DNA from: Candidatus Woesearchaeota archaeon
Lineage (GTDB): Archaea > Nanobdellota > Nanobdellia > Woesearchaeales > UBA10216
Direction of reading: 5' to 3'
DNA length: 64,000 bases
Assembly (NCBI GenBank): GCA_016185705.1
Contig: JACPMZ010000009.1
Location: forward strand, 17,656 to 81,655
Part shown: positions 1 through 9,884 of the stretch, one piece after another
Numbering within the stretch: position 1 is the first letter of the stretch
Layout: each line of letters begins with the position of its first letter
Translations under genes and position numbers: made by a program
Notes under the pieces: generated by a model
The model's database searches: none
The model's input: only the letters and a program-made list of their open reading frames with translations
What the model was told of the DNA's origin: nothing

Positions 1-37
1 AATGCAGCATTTTTGATGAGCCCACAGCGTGTGGTTT

Positions 38-270
38 TGAGCATGTGTCAAAAACAAAGTTTTTGAGCACTCAGAAACGCTTAAGCGTTTCTGTTGTGTC
101 AGAAGCCGCAGCTTCTGAGCATCATCAGAAATGTCAGGAACAAGTTCCTGAGCACCATCAGAAGCATTAGCTTCTGAGGCCGAAGGTTTCTGAGACTCAG
201 AAACGCTGAATGCTTACTCCGAACTGAAGTAAGGAGCTTTTGCATCAGCGTTTCTGACATATCAGGAAGA
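38..270. repeat. Modular hairpin-array element (array 1)
   Basis: Consecutive short palindromes, each beginning TCA and ending TGA or nearly so: TCAAAAACAAAGTTTTTGA, TCAGAAACGCTTAAGCGTTTCTG, TCAGAAGCCGCAGCTTCTGA, TCAGGAACAAGTTCCTGA, TCAGAAGCATTAGCTTCTGA, and a larger TCAGAAACGCTG...CAGCGTTTCTGA. Confidence 0.85.
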
Positions 271-356
271 CACAACTATTTTGTATAATTGCTTGTGTCT
301 TCCGCTATAACATAAATTAGCAATGCTTAAAAATCAGCCGCTGTTATGCTTTTGAT

Positions 357-632
357 ATGGATGACAGGCAAATCAATGAAAAGCTTGACAAATATTTTGC
401 CATGACAGAAAAAGCAATATCCTTGGTTAAAATCGCGAAGCCGAACAAGGATGCTGATGATGTTTTGGCAATGGCAAAAAATTATTTTTCTGATGCAAGG
501 CATTTCCGCGAGAAAGGCGATTTGCTTACTGCGCTTGCTGCTGTCAGCTATGCTCATGCGTGGCTTGATGCCGGCGCGCGGCTTAGGCTGTTTGAGGTTG
601 ATGCTGGCTCAAATCTTTTTGTCGTAGATTAG
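357..632 (+). CDS. DUF357-like small archaeal protein
   Basis: 91 aa ORF; DARHFREKGDLLTALAAVSYAHAWLDAGARL resembles archaeal DUF357. Confidence 0.75.
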   Translation: MDDRQINEKLDKYFAMTEKAISLVKIAKPNKDADDVLAMAKNYFSDARHFREKGDLLTALAAVSYAHAWLDAGARLRLFEVDAGSNLFVVD

Positions 633-1599
633 GGTATGTTCCGGTATTCATGAACACTGCATCCGGTTTTACTGCCGTGCCCATGCGCGCAGTTTTCATT
701 TTCTCTGATTCGGTTATGGCGTTGCCGTAGCAGACCAGTTCGTTTTTCAGGGTAAGAACTGCAACAATGTCATCCTTTCTTATTCCGTTTTCAAACTTGC
801 TGATTCCGGGCATCTTCAAGCTTGTTCCGTGGCAGATGCTGTCAACTGCTCCGTCCACTATCCATACTTTTGGGAGATGCGCAACCGCCTCTTCTATCGG
901 GCGGATGACTCTGCGTATGAACTTCTCATTTCCTTCTTTGTAATAATGAAAGCTGTCCTTGACGTCCTGCAGCGTAAAGGAATCCTTTTCTTTGAACGGC
1001 CCTGCTTTCGTTCTTCGCAGCTCAGCCATGTGCGCGCCGCCTATTTTGCTGCCGATGTCTGCAACAAGTTTCCTTATGTATGTTCCTGCTTCGCATCCAA
1101 CCCTGAACAAAACAAGTCTTCCGCTGGTTTCAATGATTTCAAGGTAGTAGATTTTTCTTTCCCGCAATTTTCTCACTACTGCGCTTTTCACAGGCGGCAG
1201 CTGCTTTATTTTGCCTACAAAACTGCTGCACACATCTCTGAGCTTTGCTTCTTCAACGTCTTTGTGCAGCTGCATCAGGCAGATGTATTCTTTTCCTGCC
1301 GTGAGGAGGACTTCTGCTATTCTGGTGGCTTTGCCTAATGCCACTGGCAAAACTCCGGTTACTTTCGGGTCGAGCGTTCCGGAATGCCCGGCTTTTTTTA
1401 TTCCTAATATCTGCTTGACATACGCAGATGTCTGGTGCGAGCTTGGCCCTGATGGCTTGTCCAGATTTATTATGCCGAAGTTAATCAGCTCCTCAACGCT
1501 TCTCTCCCCGGGGCTGCAGCCGAAGCTGCTGTCTGTATATGATTTGCGTTTTTCAATTATTTCGCGCTCAAACCTTTCAAAGGGCAATAAGCTGTTCAT
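583..1599 (-). CDS. cbf5: tRNA/rRNA pseudouridine synthase Cbf5 (TruB family)
   Basis: NLDKPSGPSSHQTSAYVKQILGIKKAGHSGTLDPKVTGVLPVALGKATRI and a PUA-like C-terminus. Confidence 0.95.
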   Translation of the reverse strand: MNSLLPFERFEREIIEKRKSYTDSSFGCSPGERSVEELINFGIINLDKPSGPSSHQTSAYVKQILGIKKAGHSGTLDPKVTGVLPVALGKATRIAEVLLTAGKEYICLMQLHKDVEEAKLRDVCSSFVGKIKQLPPVKSAVVRKLRERKIYYLEIIETSGRLVLFRVGCEAGTYIRKLVADIGSKIGGAHMAELRRTKAGPFKEKDSFTLQDVKDSFHYYKEGNEKFIRRVIRPIEEAVAHLPKVWIVDGAVDSICHGTSLKMPGISKFENGIRKDDIVAVLTLKNELVCYGNAITESEKMKTARMGTAVKPDAVFMNTGTYPNLRQKDLSQHQPQTA

Positions 1600-1632
1600 T
1601 CATTATGAGAAGTAGAGGTTGGTTAAAGAACT

Positions 1633-2187
1633 TTACTGTTTCTGCTTTTTATCTGATGTTTTTTCTTTACTGCTGCTGTCTTTTCTGGTTTCAGCAAGTG
1701 TTTCAGCTGCCTTTTCAGGAGCTGCTTCTGCTTTGCCGCTTTCTTTCCTGTAAGCTGCTTTGCTGCTGCCCTGCGTTTCTTTTTTGGTTTCGGTTTTAGC
1801 GGCTGCTTTTTTGCTGTTGCCTTCTATCGTTTCTTTTTTGTCAGCGGCTGCAGCAGGGGTTTCTGTCGCTTTTTCAGCGGCTTCTTTCTTTTCTTCCGGC
1901 GATTTTTTATGTTTCTTAATTTCTTCCTTCACTTCTTTCGGCGCTCCGACAAGCTCTGCTGTCACTATGCCTTCGTCGTCCTTCGTTGTCTCCACGCTTA
2001 TTGTGTGGGGGACGTTTTTCATTCCTTGCTCCCACAGCTTGAGATTGAGGTATTTGCCTAATCTTATGTTGGAAGCTTTGGTGTGCCTTATAATATAGTC
2101 CCTTACTGCGCTGACTGCCCTGTCTGCCCGCTTGTATTTGGGAGCTTTCATTATGCTTCTTCGCAGCGGTATGTTGTAGGTTGCCAT
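1633..2187 (-). CDS. rpl31e: Ribosomal protein eL31 with a long low-complexity C-terminal tail
   Basis: N-terminal ~85 aa match eL31 (TYNIPLRR...KRADRAVSAVRDYIIRHTK...IRLGKYLNLKLWEQG); tail is K/E/A-rich. Confidence 0.92.
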   Translation of the reverse strand: MATYNIPLRRSIMKAPKYKRADRAVSAVRDYIIRHTKASNIRLGKYLNLKLWEQGMKNVPHTISVETTKDDEGIVTAELVGAPKEVKEEIKKHKKSPEEKKEAAEKATETPAAAADKKETIEGNSKKAAAKTETKKETQGSSKAAYRKESGKAEAAPEKAAETLAETRKDSSSKEKTSDKKQKQ

Positions 2188-2232
2188 TTTTTGTTGTGTT
2201 GTTGCTCGCGCTCGGTATTGGCCTGCTTGCTA

Positions 2233-2406
2233 TTACGCTTTCAGCTTTGTGCGCCTCCAGTTGCGCTTGACAGCTGTGTGCCTTCCGGGGTGGATTCTTC
2301 TGCCTCTTCCGTATATTTTCGGAACTGTCCAGAACGGAGCCCATTTTGTCTGGTTTGCCCTTTTGTGCAGTCTTTTCTTTTTGCTTGGGTGCTTGTGGCG
2401 TGCCAT
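2233..2406 (-). CDS. rpl39e: Ribosomal protein eL39 (57 aa, not in the supplied ORF track)
   Basis: Reverse-strand translation MARHKHPSKKKRLHKRANQTKWAPFWTVPKIYGRGRRIHPGRHTAVKRNWRRTKLKA*; classic eL39, adjacent to eL31. Confidence 0.95.
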   Translation of the reverse strand: MARHKHPSKKKRLHKRANQTKWAPFWTVPKIYGRGRRIHPGRHTAVKRNWRRTKLKA

Positions 2407-2450
2407 TTTGGTTTCTTATTCTTTTTGGCTTTATTTTCTTCGCTTGTCTT

Positions 2451-2502
2451 CCGCTCTTTTTTTTCTTCCCTTAATTTGCGAGGGAGGGAAAAAAAGGAGC
2501 GG
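2451..2502. repeat. Intergenic pyrimidine/purine hairpin (family C)
   Basis: CCGCTCTTTTTTTTCTTCCCTTAATTTGCGAGGGAGGGAAAAAAAGGAGCGG. Confidence 0.75.
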
Positions 2503-2537
2503 GTTGGCAGCTTGAGATAGGGAAATGCGCCGGATTT

Positions 2538-3068
2538 TTACTGTGATTGCGCAGCTTTCTTCGGCTCAGTTTTTGTAGGTGCTTTAGCAGATTCCTTGCT
2601 TTCAGCTTTCGCAGATGCTTTTGCTGCACTCGCGCCTGCAGCAGTTTGTTTTGACATAGCCATTGCTGCTGCGTTCATGATTTCTGCCGCTTTTTTGGTG
2701 ATGACCCTGCCTTTGTGGCTGCCTACTGCTGTCTGCCTGACTAATCCTGCGTTTTCCAGCTGCTGCAAAACCTTTCTCGCAACGCTTCCTGAGCCTTTGT
2801 AAAACCGCTCGGGCTTGTGGCCCCGGTTCTTCTTTCCACCATACTTTATGCGCAGCTTTGACACGCCTACCGGGCCAAGCTTGGCTACTGACCTCAGCAG
2901 CGCAGCTGCCCTGATGTGCCACCATTCCTGCTCGGGCGGCCTTTCCTTGTGCATGCCTGTTTTTGCAAACGCTGCCCATTCAGGAGCTTTTATCTTGGGC
3001 TCATTCTTCAGCTCTGCAGATACCTTGTCTATTAATTCAGACGGGTCTACTTCCATGAACTTTGCCAT
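2538..3068 (-). CDS. rps19e: Ribosomal protein eS19 with an A/K-rich C-terminal tail
   Basis: PEWAAFAKTGMHKERPPEQEWWHIRAAALLRSVAKLGPVGVSKLRIKYGGKKNRGHKPERFYKGSGSVARKVLQQLENAGLV. Confidence 0.95.
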   Translation of the reverse strand: MAKFMEVDPSELIDKVSAELKNEPKIKAPEWAAFAKTGMHKERPPEQEWWHIRAAALLRSVAKLGPVGVSKLRIKYGGKKNRGHKPERFYKGSGSVARKVLQQLENAGLVRQTAVGSHKGRVITKKAAEIMNAAAMAMSKQTAAGASAAKASAKAESKESAKAPTKTEPKKAAQSQ

Positions 3069-3311
3069 TTTATTCGTGAGAAATTGCGCTGGTTTAAAAA
3101 TGTTGCTGCCATAACGTATTGAAGCGATGAGAATTCTTTAAAGCTGTAGAAACGCACACTTATTTCCCCTGCTTATTTTTTCTCCTCCTTCGCATTTAGA
3201 AAGCTGCCGGAATAAGCATGGAGCGAAAGAAAACCGCGTAGTAGATTTTCTACAGCGACTGCCGTCCCAAGCAACAATTATATATAGTGCTGTCCAGCTT
3301 CAAATCTTTAC

Positions 3312-3395
3312 GAGGGGATACCGAAGTGGCCAAACGGGATGGGTTTAGGACCCATTAGCTTAGTGCTTTCCGGGGTTCGAATCCTCGTCCCCTCA
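3312..3395 (+). tRNA. tRNA-Leu(UAG)
   Basis: Acceptor GAGGGGA/TCCCCTC, T-arm CGGGGTTCGAATCCTCG, anticodon TAG in loop TTTAGGA, extended variable arm. Confidence 0.93.
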
Positions 3396-3718
3396 TGCAT
3401 CTTTATCTTTTCGTTTGAGCACATAGCAACTGTTAATCTGCGCTGCTCTTCGTTGCGCTGGAAACGCAGTAGGCGGAATGTCAGCAGGCTGAATCTGCAA
3501 CACTTATTTGTTTCCCGGTTCCTTTTTATACTGCACCGCTTGGTTTTTCTCGTCGGGACATTTATATATGATATTGCCTGCACCATATAAAAGTTTATAA
3601 ACTGCCCCTTTCAGATAGCTCCAGTTCAATCTGCACGGCATGTGGTGTGCCTGCAAAAAGAAGAAAAAAAGAAGCATATACAACAACCAATATTTTCCAA
3701 AATATACTAAAACAAAAA

Positions 3719-3727
3719 CTTTAAATA
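3719..3727 (+). promoter_or_regulatory. Probable archaeal TATA box upstream of the S-layer gene
   Basis: AAAACTTTAAATACC; GGAGGTG Shine-Dalgarno just upstream of the GTG start at 3811. Confidence 0.55.
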
Positions 3728-3810
3728 CCCCAATAATCAAGGAGAAAGTGGCGCTGCATGCGTCTATATGTTGAATAATGTTAAACCAAAATGACACGGA
3801 GGTGTTCGGT

Positions 3811-6525
3811 GTGAAGTTGATAAAAACAGTTAAGAAGATTATGGCTCTCAGTACAGGAGCTGTTATGATGGGCGCTACTTTGAGCGCAGGCGCATTTGCT
3901 GCTGACTTGGCAGAATATCCATCTCCATTTATTAAGGATGGCAAATTCAACGGCATCCTCGTTGTAGGAGATTCAGCCAATGCTGCCGATGTTCTCGGTT
4001 CAGTTGATATTGCTACAAAGCTTCAGGTCGCTTCCAGAGTCAAGAAGTCTGTAAAAGCAGAGGGCGGCGCAACCGTCAGCGTGAGCGGCGAAGCTTGGAG
4101 AGTAGGCACTTCTTCAAAGAAGCTTGAGATGTCAGAAAGCGTTGCAGCTCGCTCAAGTCTTGTATCAGAAAGCATAACTAATATAACTACCTTCATAACT
4201 GATGATGAACTGCCGCAATTATTGGCTGATGGCACATTCAGGAACAGCAAGGGAGATTACGACTACCACCAGTACCTCTATTTCGATAAGGTGAACAACC
4301 AGGACGGCACCAATCCGCAGAGTCTTTCAGTTACTTTTGCTGAGGACCCTGACACAGACATAGTAGGGGATTATTTCTATATAAAGAACAACGACCGTAT
4401 TGCAAGATACACTTTGGAGTTCACGACTTCAGCTGAGTCAGATGTCACTGACAGCGCAGGCTCTGCATCCATGTCAGGAACTTATTTGTGGAGCTACGAA
4501 GGAAAAGACATCAACATGCTGGGAAGGACATTCTCTATTGTAAAGGCAAGAAGGTCAAGCTCAGTAGGCAACAGCGCAGAACTTACTCTTATGGGCGGTG
4601 CTGCGCATGACACGCTTGACGAGGGAGCTTCCAAGACTTACACTGTTGGCGGCAAAGAATATGATGTTGAAGCTAATTTTGTTGGAACAACTACAGCTAA
4701 GCTGATAGTCAACGGCCAGCTTACAGACTCATTAAATGAAGGCGATACCTTTACCTTGTCTGACAAGAGTCAGGTGGGCATCAAGGATATCTCTGTTCAG
4801 GACTTCGCAGGCGGTGTCCGCAAGGTTGAGTTCTATGTGGGTGCTGACAAGGTGTTCCTGAAGGACACTGTTGTGCATCAGGCAGGTTCTGGCTCGCAGA
4901 CTTTGGAAGTCGGCTCTGAAAAGATAGACGATTCTAAAGTTACGATAACAGGCAGCGATGACAACACCACATTCAAAATTGATACAATCCAGATTAATAT
5001 GACCGCAGATGACGACATTTACATTCCTAAAGGCGGCAAGTTGTCAGACCAGCTTGATGAGCCTCAGGTGTTGCTGAGCGCTTGGGATATTGAGTACGCT
5101 GGATTGGAAGATGTGTCAACAGAGGAGTACAGGATAGATACCTCTGGCTCAAACCAGTACGAGATTATTTTTGTAGATGGCAATGGCAACAAAGCAGCCA
5201 TACCGCTGGCGTACAGTTCGTCAGGCACCAATCTGAAGCTCGGCGACAACAACGACGACTTGATCCTCGTTGAGAACAATGCGATTGCGCAGTCAAACAG
5301 CACAGCAGTTATTACCAGGAACGACTACTTCCTTGTTACTGACATCAGTCAGAAGCAGGGTGAGAGAAACACCTACTTGCTGAGGTACAAAGGTTCTTCT
5401 GCAGTTACCGACAGTTCTCCTGTAATCAAGTTCCAGGACATAGGTTCAGGGGAAACATTGGAAAGGGTTTTGGCATCCAGCGCAACTGGGCTTAATGTGC
5501 CTTTCACCGGAACTGAAGTCGCAAACATACAGCTGGGCGGCGCTACATACAATGTGTATAACGCCTCGCTGGCATCAACAGCTGACTTTGACATAGTTGT
5601 TGACCTTAACGGCAACGGCGTTTTTGACCAGCCGCATGCTAATTTGACTGGTGAGATGGCAGCTACGTACGAAAATATTGTTAACGTAACCACGAAAGCG
5701 GGCATGCAGATAGTGATTCAGACAAGCCCGCAAAACGCCTCACTTGGTCCGGCGCAGGCGCCAAGAGCGATTAACGTGTCGTTCCAGACAGTTGATGCAG
5801 ACGACTATGACAACGTGGCTCCGTCGCCAGTTGAATTTTCAATTACCGCTGCAAGCGGGGAAGTTCAATTTTCAGAACAAACCTTGGATGTTGACCACAA
5901 CTACCGCACCCCGCAGGACGAGACAAACACCAACTATGGTTACACAAGCATGGGCGCTTACATTAAGTGGGACAACCCAACGAACAGCCCTGACAAGCTG
6001 ACTGTTACATATCCGAAGCAGCAGAGGCTGCCTTTGGTGTACATAACAGCGCCTTCAGCTGCGATAAGCTCAGGTGAAGCAACAGAAGCCGGCCAAATCA
6101 TTTACTACGAAACGCAGCCGATTGCTGTCGGCGCGGCAAAGCTTGCTGGCGAGGTTACTGACATAACTGCCCAGAACGCCATTGTTATTGGCGGTCCGTG
6201 CGCTAACGCTGCAGCTGCTGAGCTGATGGGCAACCCTGCCAACTGCCTCACTGGCTTTACAGCCGGAAAGGCAATGGTTAAGCTTTACGAGCACACCAAC
6301 GGCAACGTTGCAATGCTTGTTGCTGGCTACAATGCTGCTGACACAAGAAGGGCAGCAAGGGTAGTTGCAAACTATGAGGACTGGCAGACAACAAGCAAGC
6401 TTAAGGGCATGGAAGTTGAGGTCAGCGGAACAAGCTTCACTGACATCAGCGTAGCTGCTCCTGCAGCAGCGCCTGCGCCTGCTCCAGAGGAACCTGCTGC
6501 TGACGGCAACACTACAGCAGAATAA
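3811..6525 (+). CDS. S-layer protein
   Basis: GTG start preceded by GGAGGTG; signal-peptide-like N-terminus; FNGILVVGDSANAADVLGSVDIATKLQ and AIVIGGPCANAAAAELMGNPANC...YEHTNGNVAMLVAGYNAADTRRAARVVANYE typical of methanococcal-type S-layer proteins. Confidence 0.88.
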   Translation: MKLIKTVKKIMALSTGAVMMGATLSAGAFAADLAEYPSPFIKDGKFNGILVVGDSANAADVLGSVDIATKLQVASRVKKSVKAEGGATVSVSGEAWRVGTSSKKLEMSESVAARSSLVSESITNITTFITDDELPQLLADGTFRNSKGDYDYHQYLYFDKVNNQDGTNPQSLSVTFAEDPDTDIVGDYFYIKNNDRIARYTLEFTTSAESDVTDSAGSASMSGTYLWSYEGKDINMLGRTFSIVKARRSSSVGNSAELTLMGGAAHDTLDEGASKTYTVGGKEYDVEANFVGTTTAKLIVNGQLTDSLNEGDTFTLSDKSQVGIKDISVQDFAGGVRKVEFYVGADKVFLKDTVVHQAGSGSQTLEVGSEKIDDSKVTITGSDDNTTFKIDTIQINMTADDDIYIPKGGKLSDQLDEPQVLLSAWDIEYAGLEDVSTEEYRIDTSGSNQYEIIFVDGNGNKAAIPLAYSSSGTNLKLGDNNDDLILVENNAIAQSNSTAVITRNDYFLVTDISQKQGERNTYLLRYKGSSAVTDSSPVIKFQDIGSGETLERVLASSATGLNVPFTGTEVANIQLGGATYNVYNASLASTADFDIVVDLNGNGVFDQPHANLTGEMAATYENIVNVTTKAGMQIVIQTSPQNASLGPAQAPRAINVSFQTVDADDYDNVAPSPVEFSITAASGEVQFSEQTLDVDHNYRTPQDETNTNYGYTSMGAYIKWDNPTNSPDKLTVTYPKQQRLPLVYITAPSAAISSGEATEAGQIIYYETQPIAVGAAKLAGEVTDITAQNAIVIGGPCANAAAAELMGNPANCLTGFTAGKAMVKLYEHTNGNVAMLVAGYNAADTRRAARVVANYEDWQTTSKLKGMEVEVSGTSFTDISVAAPAAAPAPAPEEPAADGNTTAE

Positions 6526-6597
6526 ACGCGGCTGATGCCGCTTTTTTTCTCTTTTTTGAATAAATTATTTTAACTAGTTCTCTTTTTATCTCTGCAA

Positions 6598-8346
6598 ATG
6601 AATAATAAGATTGTATTGCTGCTACTGCTGGTTTCTGCAGTTGTTTTCATTCCTGTCCTTGCATCGCTGGGCAACTGGGGCTTGTACGACTGGGACCAGC
6701 ATTTTTTCTACAATGAGGCAGCAAGGACTGCCATTCTTGACTACGGCCAGTTTCCGCTGTGGAACGCGCATTACTGCGGCGGGACTCCGCTGCTGGCTAA
6801 TCCGCAGTCCGGCTTTCTCTCGCCGTTTTTCCTGTTTGTGCTGCTTTTCGGCGCTGTTGCAGGGCTTAAGCTGCAGGCCCTGTTCTACATGATTCTTGGT
6901 CTTTTGGGCACTTTTCTGGCTGCAAGGAAGCTTGGCAGCAGCAGCGTGTCTTCAGCATTGGCAGCGGTTATTTTCATGCTGAGCAGCTGGTTTGCAGCCA
7001 GGGTGGTTGTTGGCCACACCACGTTTTTTCCTTTTGCGCTGCTGCCGTGGGCATTTTATTTCTACCTTAAGTCGCTGGCTGCATGGAAATGGCTTATGGC
7101 TGCAGCCGCAGTCTTGGCTGTCATGTTCCTGAGCGGCGGGCTGTATGCGCTGTACGCATCTGTTCTGCTGCTCGCCAGCCATTCTGCGCTTACAGCTGCA
7201 GAAAAAAGGCAGCTGAGGCCCTTGCTCCTGGCAGCTGCAATTTTCATTGTCTTCCTCGGTTTGGCAGCCGTAAAGCTCCTTCCCATGATTGAGCTGGTTT
7301 CTGATATTCCCCCGCCTGAGGATGTTCAGCTTACCGGCTTTGGCATGGCTGCAAGGGCGTTGTTCCATCCTTTTCAGGGAATAGCTGAAAACGATTTACG
7401 CCTTAATCCCGGGCTGGTTACCGGTGCTGCCATGCTCCGCGGCGAAATACCATGGGGCTGGCACGAATACTCTGCTTATGTCGGCGTCATATCTTTTTTA
7501 CTGGCGGTTATTTCAGCTGTAAATTATAGGAGAAACTGGAAGCTGCAGCTGATTGCAGCATTTTTCTTTTTGCTCAGCCTGGGCCATCTGCTGCCGCTTT
7601 GGCCCCTGCTAAGGAATCTGCCTTTTTTCAGCGCCCTTCACGGCCCGTCGCGGTTTATTATTCCGTTTACATTCATGATTGCGCTTCTTGCTGCGCAGTC
7701 ATTGACATCTCTGCGCCTGCCGCGTAAGCAGCTGATTAGTTGCTTGCTGCTGGCAGTTGTTGCTGCCGAACTGCTTTTTGTTTCCTTGCCGCTGTTTTCC
7801 AGCGCTTTTCCATTAACGCCTCAGGCCGGTCTGCAAACAGGCAATCCTGATTTCATCCAGTATTATGCCGCTGACCCTTACGTTTCGCAGTTTCCCAATC
7901 TGCTGCAAAACCTTGGCACTGTTAACTGCTGGGAGCGCATCCACCTTGCTCCGCGCGCAGCTCCGCAGTTCATTATAGACCGGCCAAACCCGGCTTTTAT
8001 CGGCAACGCCTACATCGCAGAAACCAACCAGTCGTTTGATTTTGATTATTTTTCGCCAAACAATATAAGGGTTAATCTGGAATCTGCCATAATCAACGAT
8101 ACAGCTGTTTTGGTAATCAACCAGAACTATTACGCAGGATGGAAATCATCAAACAACAAGGCAAAATCATTTGGCGGATTGCTCGCAGCAGAAATCACAG
8201 CAGCTGATAAAAAAATTGAATTTTATTATCTGCCAAGAAGTTTTGTGTTAGGAGCTGTTATTTCTTTTGCCACTGCAGCTATTCTGCTTTTGCTTTTGCT
8301 AAAGCCTGGTTTAATAAGAAATGCATTGTTTCAGCCGCAGTCATAA
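6598..8346 (+). CDS. Multi-pass membrane protein, YfhO-like/GT-C type
   Basis: 582 aa, many TM segments, N-terminal loop YDWDQHFFYNEAARTAILDYGQFPLWNAHYCGGTPLLANPQ. Confidence 0.7.
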   Translation: MNNKIVLLLLLVSAVVFIPVLASLGNWGLYDWDQHFFYNEAARTAILDYGQFPLWNAHYCGGTPLLANPQSGFLSPFFLFVLLFGAVAGLKLQALFYMILGLLGTFLAARKLGSSSVSSALAAVIFMLSSWFAARVVVGHTTFFPFALLPWAFYFYLKSLAAWKWLMAAAAVLAVMFLSGGLYALYASVLLLASHSALTAAEKRQLRPLLLAAAIFIVFLGLAAVKLLPMIELVSDIPPPEDVQLTGFGMAARALFHPFQGIAENDLRLNPGLVTGAAMLRGEIPWGWHEYSAYVGVISFLLAVISAVNYRRNWKLQLIAAFFFLLSLGHLLPLWPLLRNLPFFSALHGPSRFIIPFTFMIALLAAQSLTSLRLPRKQLISCLLLAVVAAELLFVSLPLFSSAFPLTPQAGLQTGNPDFIQYYAADPYVSQFPNLLQNLGTVNCWERIHLAPRAAPQFIIDRPNPAFIGNAYIAETNQSFDFDYFSPNNIRVNLESAIINDTAVLVINQNYYAGWKSSNNKAKSFGGLLAAEITAADKKIEFYYLPRSFVLGAVISFATAAILLLLLLKPGLIRNALFQPQS

Positions 8347-9731
8347 ATAATATACTCTTTCACTTTGCCGTTCCACGGCGTTTCAAACTCCTTCACTTCC
8401 TCGCATTCCTCCTCGAAAAAGTCCTTGAATTCCCGCAGCGTTCCAACGCCGTAAGCTATTTTTATGTCATCTCCGAGGTCAAGTTTTCTGACGAGGAAAT
8501 ATCTCACATTATTGCGCAGCCCCTCAATCGCTTTTCCTGTATCCTCCAGTCCGCTCCTGAACCTCAAGTCGTTGCTGTCAGCGAAGTCAAGCGCAATCCC
8601 TCTTTCAGACAGCAGTGATATTAGCGGCGTGGTTGCGTCCTCGCCGAATATGAGTTCGTTTTCAGCAGAATTTTCCTTTATATATGCTGCTGCTTCCTGC
8701 GCAGCTTCAAAATCATAAGTGCTGTCTGCCGCAACATTGGCATAGCTGCTGTAGCTGGCAAATATTACAACTATCATGATGGCGCCATATGCCAATGTTT
8801 TTCTCAGTCTGAACCTGTTCACAAAGCCGGTTATTCCCAATCCTGCCAGTATCGCAAGGTAAGGCGCCATGTTCAGGAAGTAGTAGTCAAATACAGTGTT
8901 CATGTAAAAGAACAAAGCTGCATAAAGCGTTACTATTATTGCCGGCACAAAAACTCCTCTGCTGAGCTTTTTCGCGGCAAATACGGAAGTTAAGGCAGCT
9001 GCCAGCAGCAGCCAGTTCCTCATTATAACCCTGGAAATCACGCTTCCTGCGTCAAGCACGCCTTCCGGCTTCAGCAGATTATAGGTTATTGTTTGCGTAA
9101 AGTAAGCGCCTTCGGACATAACCAGGAAAAAAGCGTTCACTGGCACTGCTATTATCAGAAATCCTTTCATAAACCTGATAAATTCCCTTATGTTTCTCAG
9201 CAGCAGCCATGCGCTTATTGCAGCAGCAGGCATCAGGGCAAGCAGCCCTGTTATTGTTCCAAGCCCGAACATTATCCCGCTCGCCATACTCCTCTTTTTG
9301 TAAAAATAATAGAACCCTGCTGCAGAAAACATCATCACAAACTCTGTTCCGGTCGGATAGCTCGTGAACAGAAGTATTGCATGCGTGAAAAAGAACAGCA
9401 GCGTTCCGGTTGCAGCTGCGATTTCTGACTTTTCCTTCAGCGTTTTGAAAACAAAAACCGCAGCTATGACTGCTGCGCCTGCAGAAAGCATTTTGAGAAT
9501 GGCGAGATTAAACCCAAACAGCATAAACACGGCAGCATACAGGTAAATCTGCAGCGGAGGATGCGCAAAAAAGAAGTCCTTGTACGGCATTCTGCCTTCG
9601 CTGGCGAGCTGCCCCATCTTGTAGTAAGTGTTTTCGTCGCTTGCAGAATATTCTATCATGCTGATTTTCAGGCCGAGAAATATTATTGCCGCTGCTATAA
9701 ACACAACCCAGCTTATGCGTTTGGTTTTCAT
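8331..9731 (-). CDS. GT-C family glycosyltransferase (PMT/ArnT-like membrane protein)
   Basis: 466 aa, N-terminal TM, YSASDENTYYKMGQLASEGRMPYKDFFFAHPPLQIYLYA. Confidence 0.72.
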   Translation of the reverse strand: MKTKRISWVVFIAAAIIFLGLKISMIEYSASDENTYYKMGQLASEGRMPYKDFFFAHPPLQIYLYAAVFMLFGFNLAILKMLSAGAAVIAAVFVFKTLKEKSEIAAATGTLLFFFTHAILLFTSYPTGTEFVMMFSAAGFYYFYKKRSMASGIMFGLGTITGLLALMPAAAISAWLLLRNIREFIRFMKGFLIIAVPVNAFFLVMSEGAYFTQTITYNLLKPEGVLDAGSVISRVIMRNWLLLAAALTSVFAAKKLSRGVFVPAIIVTLYAALFFYMNTVFDYYFLNMAPYLAILAGLGITGFVNRFRLRKTLAYGAIMIVVIFASYSSYANVAADSTYDFEAAQEAAAYIKENSAENELIFGEDATTPLISLLSERGIALDFADSNDLRFRSGLEDTGKAIEGLRNNVRYFLVRKLDLGDDIKIAYGVGTLREFKDFFEEECEEVKEFETPWNGKVKEYIIYDCG

Positions 9732-9884
9732 CTTAGGAGTCTTTCAATAATTTGTTTATTTCTTCCATAAGCGAATCACTTCTTTTTTTATTGTCGGTAA
9801 TCAATAAGTTGAATATTTGGCGTTTTTATCCGCGATTTATTGTCAGATGTTCAATAAAGCGAATATTCTTTGGGGATTGGCGCT

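Noticed and set aside
1916-2344. 142-aa minus-strand ORF (MGSVLDSSENIRKRQ...)
   Set aside because: Out-of-frame shadow of the true eL39 gene and the eL31 N-terminus
3150-3235. Additional family C hairpin between eS19 and tRNA-Leu
   Set aside because: Pyrimidine/purine-rich but stems are too imperfect to include with the family
7083-7292. ORFs antisense or out of frame to large genes (here and e.g. 8464-8718, 19156-19719, 28035-28883, 52924-53814)
   Set aside because: Frame shadows of well-supported genes; composition artefacts with no recognisable domains
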